From Eubacteriales bacterium (GTDB lineage: Bacteria > Bacillota > Clostridia > Peptostreptococcales > Anaerovoracaceae): DNA of 6,962 bases. The translations under genes were made by a program, and so were the position numbers. Numbering within the stretch: the stretch's first letter is position 1; every line of letters begins with the position of its first letter. The DNA lies in contig JAQUJQ010000079.1 in assembly GCA_028680875.1 (NCBI GenBank), forward strand, positions 1 through 6,962. Direction: 5' to 3'. Below are positions 4,069-6,962 of this stretch, piece after piece. Below the pieces are notes generated by a model. It was not told the origin of the DNA. It saw only the letters and a program-made list of their open reading frames with translations, and made no database searches.

Positions 4069-6306
4069 TCATTTATAAATTCCCCCCATCTCTGCTCCGG
4101 AAATCGGTGTAAAACTCGAATTCCCGGTATGCACCGGAACTCCCGGGGCAGAGAAAACGGGGGGTATTGGAGTGCTGTACGAAGTGGGCTCAGACATAGC
4201 AAGACCTTCATAAATTCCGGATACTCCAGTCACAGGATTTGTTTGATTGGGGTCAGCCTCCAGGGTCTCTAGGCTGACTTCCTGAGTAATAAGGTAAAAG
4301 CCGGCTTTAATTACATAGAATGTGCTGATTTCGCCTTTTTTACTTTTTGATACCACCAAATCTTTTGTAATATATAGAAGGATGGGGTTTTCTTCACTTG
4401 GCTTTAATACCAAATCTCCTCTATTGCCTCCTCCTGCCCCTTCATGATAAAAGTTGATTCTGTCTGCATTGATGGTTACTGTTGTTGGTTCATTTGCGAT
4501 AATGTTAGCTTTTTTATTGAATTCCAGAAGAGAACCTTCAAACAGAATACTCTTAGAGGTGAGTTCAATAGTATCTCCTGAAGCCGGAATTTCCGTCTGT
4601 GATACGGTAGCAACCGCATTTGAATCCGAATCAAGAAGATTAATTCCGTCTGCTAATAGAAAATAGCCTGCAGGAAAGCTGTAACTGCCGATTTGTGTAG
4701 CTTGTGCAATATAAACGGGAACAGTAGCGCCACCGCTTTTTGATTTCAGAATAAGGCTATTATTTGTACCCTGGTCTGAAATATTTCCTCCGTAATAGGA
4801 AAATAGATCGGTTTCAAAAGTAATATACTTATTAGCAGGTATGGAAAATCCGGCAGGGTTATCGGCCATGCTGGCAGCAAGACGAATTTGTTTAGCTTTC
4901 AGGATCAAAGGGTTATCGTCCAAAATATTATTAAAGCTGTTGGCATAGAGGATAACCATATTTGAGACGTTGCTCTCAGAATTTGTCGGATAGAGGAAGG
5001 AAAGCAAGTCATTAAAAGTATTTCCGTTATTTGTATATATGTGACCATTATCATCTGACCAGCCTTCAAAGCGTCCGGATCCAATTTTGGAAAGGCCCAG
5101 AAAATTAGGCCTGATGAGGTAAGGATCAAATTTATTATTTACTTCAGCAACGGCAGCAGGTGCAGTCAACTTCATTGATTCGTAATCCGGCCATTGAAAT
5201 ATCACCCCTTCATAGTTCTTTAGAACATCATATAAGAAATTTGATGTACCTCCGAATTGATAATATCCATCAAGTTCTTTTGTCTCTGTGTGCAACTGGT
5301 TTACACTGTCATAATATGAAACCGTTAGTGTAATGTCATCAAAGAAAACGGTACAGGTGCCACCGGCCAGTAGAGGTTTCAGTTCAAACCTTGTAGTATC
5401 GTTGATATTTGTAATGGAAATATCATGCCCAAAATAAATATAATTTGCGTATAAACTGTAGGGCATGGTATCGCTACTATCTTCTCTGTTAATATTAATA
5501 GACGGAGAACCTAAAAAGTAAATCTTATTTGCTTTAATTGCTAATCCGACGTCACTTTTTAGGATAGGCTTTGTAAAGACAATGGAATGCATTTTTGCAA
5601 AGGTTGATTGATTATTAAAGCCATAAAGCTTGGCGGCGGAATCGTCCATTCTTAAGTAGCAGCTCATATCAGCCGATATATTGGCATCAAAAGCTGAATC
5701 TTCTGTTACCAATACTTCTGCTTCACCGGGTTCACCGCCTTCTCCGGAGCCTATTACTACAGCACCCTTTAATGGTTCTATTTCGTATTTCAATGTGACT
5801 CCCTTATCCTGAAAGCCGAAGAAGCTTCTGGGTTCGGAACTTCTTCCTACAGAGATAAATCTAATCAACATATTGTAATCATAGTTTATCGGATCCTCAG
5901 GATTTACAGGAGGTATTTCAGTAACCTGATGTTCAATTTCGTAGGAGATCTGTATAGTTGAATTTTGATATTCAGAGTTTTCTGCCGTAAGACCTTCATG
6001 GAAACCGTCTGCCGAGTCATAGTATGCATAATAGGGACCGCTCAAAGTAGGGAGGTCAATAATGCTTTCCGGAGAGGCAGTCAATTGGTTGTTTATTTCT
6101 GACTTGATGTCTGTAGTAAGAATTTTGGCATATTCTATGCCGGACTTGGAATTAAGGTAGGCTTCTCTGGACTTAATACCGTTATCTGCTATACGTATAC
6201 TGGCATTGGCTGCCGCAACACCCATAATGGATAAAATCAGAAGAGCTCCGCCAATGATTATAACATAGGCTAAAGCCGCACCTTTTTTATTAAAACAAGC
6301 CTTCAA
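4069..6306 (-). CDS. Very large PilX/GspK-like minor pilin, probable filament-tip protein
   Basis: The 745-residue product starts with a short basic leader (KACFNKKG) and one hydrophobic helix (about 10-35, AALAYVIIIGGALLILSIMG). An amphipathic helix with REAYLNSKSGIEYAK follows, as in PilX N-terminal and GspK-type minor pilins. Counting from Gly9 as the cleavage residue, mature position 5 is Tyr14, not Glu; GspK-family tip pseudopilins also lack Glu5. The remaining 650 or so residues are Asn/Ser/Thr-rich and unrecognised. They hold recurring strands: IKANKIYFLG (257), YANYIYFGHD (286), LKAKQIRLAA (469), ANKYITFETD (491), LTSKSILFEG (582), INADRINFYH (612). A Pro/Ser tail runs from about 707. 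Its place directly after a GspJ/PilW-like gene mirrors the J-K order of secretion pseudopilins. The start is TTG at 6304-6306, because the next Met is inside the membrane helix. Filament role and tip position are inferred. Confidence 0.72.
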   Translation of the reverse strand: MKACFNKKGAALAYVIIIGGALLILSIMGVAAANASIRIADNGIKSREAYLNSKSGIEYAKILTTDIKSEINNQLTASPESIIDLPTLSGPYYAYYDSADGFHEGLTAENSEYQNSTIQISYEIEHQVTEIPPVNPEDPINYDYNMLIRFISVGRSSEPRSFFGFQDKGVTLKYEIEPLKGAVVIGSGEGGEPGEAEVLVTEDSAFDANISADMSCYLRMDDSAAKLYGFNNQSTFAKMHSIVFTKPILKSDVGLAIKANKIYFLGSPSININREDSSDTMPYSLYANYIYFGHDISITNINDTTRFELKPLLAGGTCTVFFDDITLTVSYYDSVNQLHTETKELDGYYQFGGTSNFLYDVLKNYEGVIFQWPDYESMKLTAPAAVAEVNNKFDPYLIRPNFLGLSKIGSGRFEGWSDDNGHIYTNNGNTFNDLLSFLYPTNSESNVSNMVILYANSFNNILDDNPLILKAKQIRLAASMADNPAGFSIPANKYITFETDLFSYYGGNISDQGTNNSLILKSKSGGATVPVYIAQATQIGSYSFPAGYFLLADGINLLDSDSNAVATVSQTEIPASGDTIELTSKSILFEGSLLEFNKKANIIANEPTTVTINADRINFYHEGAGGGNRGDLVLKPSEENPILLYITKDLVVSKSKKGEISTFYVIKAGFYLITQEVSLETLEADPNQTNPVTGVSGIYEGLAMSEPTSYSTPIPPVFSAPGVPVHTGNSSFTPISGAEMGGIYK

Positions 6307-6317
6307 AGGTATCTTCT

Positions 6318-6323
6318 CTCCTC
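6318..6323 (-). promoter_or_regulatory. Ribosome site supporting the TTG start of the large minor pilin
   Basis: GAGGAG on the minus strand stands about 11 bases before the TTG at 6306, in the 22-base gap after the prepilin stop. It is slightly distant but is the only ribosome site near, and it supports a start that keeps the basic leader ahead of the hydrophobic helix. Confidence 0.6.
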
Positions 6324-6328
6324 TCTTT

Positions 6329-6901
6329 TTATTGATCGGGAGCCAAAAAATTCAAAACAGGAGGGAGGTCAGTAATTTCAGGATTGTCATCCTCAAATAT
6401 GGCCTGATCAATGTTATTAAGTATGATTCCTCCATCAATTGAATAGTGGTCCTTTTCATCAGTACTTTCAATCTTATATTTCAACAGACATCTTCTGCCT
6501 TTATTAACAATAGTAATTGTGACTTGATCGATGGCATCAAGATCCATCCTTACAGGAGTTTCAACAGAAGTATTTCCATAAAACTTAACAATGTAAACAC
6601 GGTTTTCACCGGAATCGTCAAAGTAAAAGTGTGAGTATTTTTCTTCTGTGATAGGATTTTGGGTAAATTTCAATGAACGGGTGGTGGACGCAGCATTTTG
6701 CAGCATGGTTTCCAAAGAACGGGCTTGACCATAGGCAGTAGAAATTGCTTCAGTGCTTTTAAAAGAACGGTTGCTTGCATACCAGGCATAGGTTGTTGCT
6801 CCTATGATAATGACCACAAAGATAACACTTACCATGATTTCTATTAAAGTAAAACCTCTTTTGGTACCTATGTAATTCTTTTTTCTCATTAAATTATTCA
6901 T
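6329..6901 (-). CDS. Prepilin with type III-style N-terminal cleavage/methylation motif, GspJ/PilW-like minor pilin
   Basis: With the ATG at 6899-6901 the product is 190 residues. A 16-residue basic leader ends TKRG, followed by FTLIEIMVSVIFVVIIIGAT. Prepilin peptidase (PilD family) would cut after Gly16, and Glu21 is the conserved mature Glu5. The hydrophobic half of the helix runs to about 36 and the polar half to about 70 (the AYGQARSLETMLQNAA region). The C-terminal 110 residues or so form a small beta-rich head, with no paired cysteines. The long helix and the position before a GspK/PilX-like gene suggest a GspJ/PilW-type minor pilin, but identity within the family is uncertain. An in-frame TTG at 6920-6922 would add 7 residues, but AAGGA lies 8 bases before the chosen ATG. 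The gene begins 1 base after the upstream stop and ends 22 bases before the next start, so all share a transcript whose promoter is outside the window. Confidence 0.88.
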   Translation of the reverse strand: MNNLMRKKNYIGTKRGFTLIEIMVSVIFVVIIIGATTYAWYASNRSFKSTEAISTAYGQARSLETMLQNAASTTRSLKFTQNPITEEKYSHFYFDDSGENRVYIVKFYGNTSVETPVRMDLDAIDQVTITIVNKGRRCLLKYKIESTDEKDHYSIDGGIILNNIDQAIFEDDNPEITDLPPVLNFLAPDQ

Positions 6902-6902
6902 A

Positions 6903-6962
6903 CTACCAATCCTTATGAGCAAAGCACTCCATTTCTACATGGTGTCGTTTATTATTTGGGCC
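6903..6962 (-). CDS. C-terminal end of an upstream gene, partial (possibly another minor pilin)
   Basis: The minus strand is open from the window edge to a TAG at 6903-6905 and encodes 19 residues, GPNNKRHHVEMECFAHKDW. The stop lies 1 base before the prepilin ATG, and the prepilin ribosome site AAGGA falls within the last codons, the tight arrangement usual within an operon. A second minus-strand frame is open for only 8 codons before a stop. The fragment is too short to assign; a minor pilin is expected from context only. Confidence 0.45.
   Translation of the reverse strand, partial: GPNNKRHHVEMECFAHKDW
6910..6914 (-). promoter_or_regulatory. Shine-Dalgarno deciding the prepilin start
   Basis: AAGGA on the minus strand, 8 bases before the ATG at 6901. 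It favours this ATG over the upstream TTG at 6922 and the later ATG at 6889, neither of which has a ribosome site. Confidence 0.75.

Noticed and set aside
4127..4140. CCGGT/ACCGG stem after spoVS as its terminator
   Set aside because: It is only 5 bp, has no T run, and lies within pilin coding sequence about 75 bases beyond the stop.
3669..4211. 180-codon open frame on the minus strand across spoVS and its promoter region
   Set aside because: It is antisense to the strongly conserved spoVS, covers the promoter and 0A boxes, lacks a ribosome site and gives no recognisable protein.
4066..4272. 68-codon plus-strand frame after spoVS
   Set aside because: It lies antisense within the large pilin gene and has no ribosome site or recognisable composition.
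4410..4422. RGD tripeptide (residues 629-631) in the large pilin as a host-integrin signal
   Set aside because: A single RGD in a 745-residue protein is easily chance, and nothing suggests a host-associated lifestyle.

Overview
The window looks like chromosomal DNA from an anaerobic, endospore-forming Firmicute (Clostridia-like). This rests on a spoVS gene, perfect Spo0A-type boxes in front of it, an AT-rich composition (about 40% GC by eye), strong AGGAGG-type ribosome sites, TTG starts and a type IV pilin gene cluster. Species cannot be told from the sequence. I see no RNA genes, insertion sequences, CRISPR arrays or phage genes.

Layout. (1) 1-101, plus strand: the last 32 codons of a class III aminotransferase, most like GabT. 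(2) 121-162: a long hairpin between convergent genes, probably a two-way terminator. (3) 179-3466, minus strand: a three-gene operon read as DEDD-type (YprB-like) exonuclease, then calcineurin-like metallophosphoesterase, then proA (gamma-glutamyl phosphate reductase). The last two overlap by 8 bases. No proB is visible in the window. (4) 3467-3792: a dense divergent control region. It holds three perfect 7-base 0A boxes, a sigma-H-like promoter facing spoVS, a sigma-A-like promoter facing the exonuclease operon, and two hairpins in the predicted leader of that operon. (5) 3793-4053, plus strand: spoVS. (6) 4069-6962, minus strand: the distal end of a type IV pilin / type II secretion pseudopilin operon. 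It contains the tail of an unidentified upstream gene, a canonical prepilin (GspJ/PilW-like in position and shape) and a very large 745-residue PilX/GspK-like minor pilin without the usual Glu at mature position 5. The pilin operon runs head-on into spoVS with only 15 bases between stop codons.

How it fits together. SpoVS is a small Alba-fold sporulation protein made at the onset of sporulation. The 0A boxes lie so that one protein, Spo0A~P, could switch both directions: one box touches the -35 of the spoVS promoter and another sits in the spacer of the opposing operon's promoter. The exonuclease/phosphoesterase/ProA operon may therefore be shifted at the entry into sporulation (inference). 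The pilin genes would encode the tip of an extracellular filament; the 745-residue protein has recurring short beta-strand motifs that suggest a solenoid-like exposed domain.

The most noteworthy items are the bidirectional Spo0A control region and the oversized tip-pilin candidate. Neither is proof of a wholly new system.
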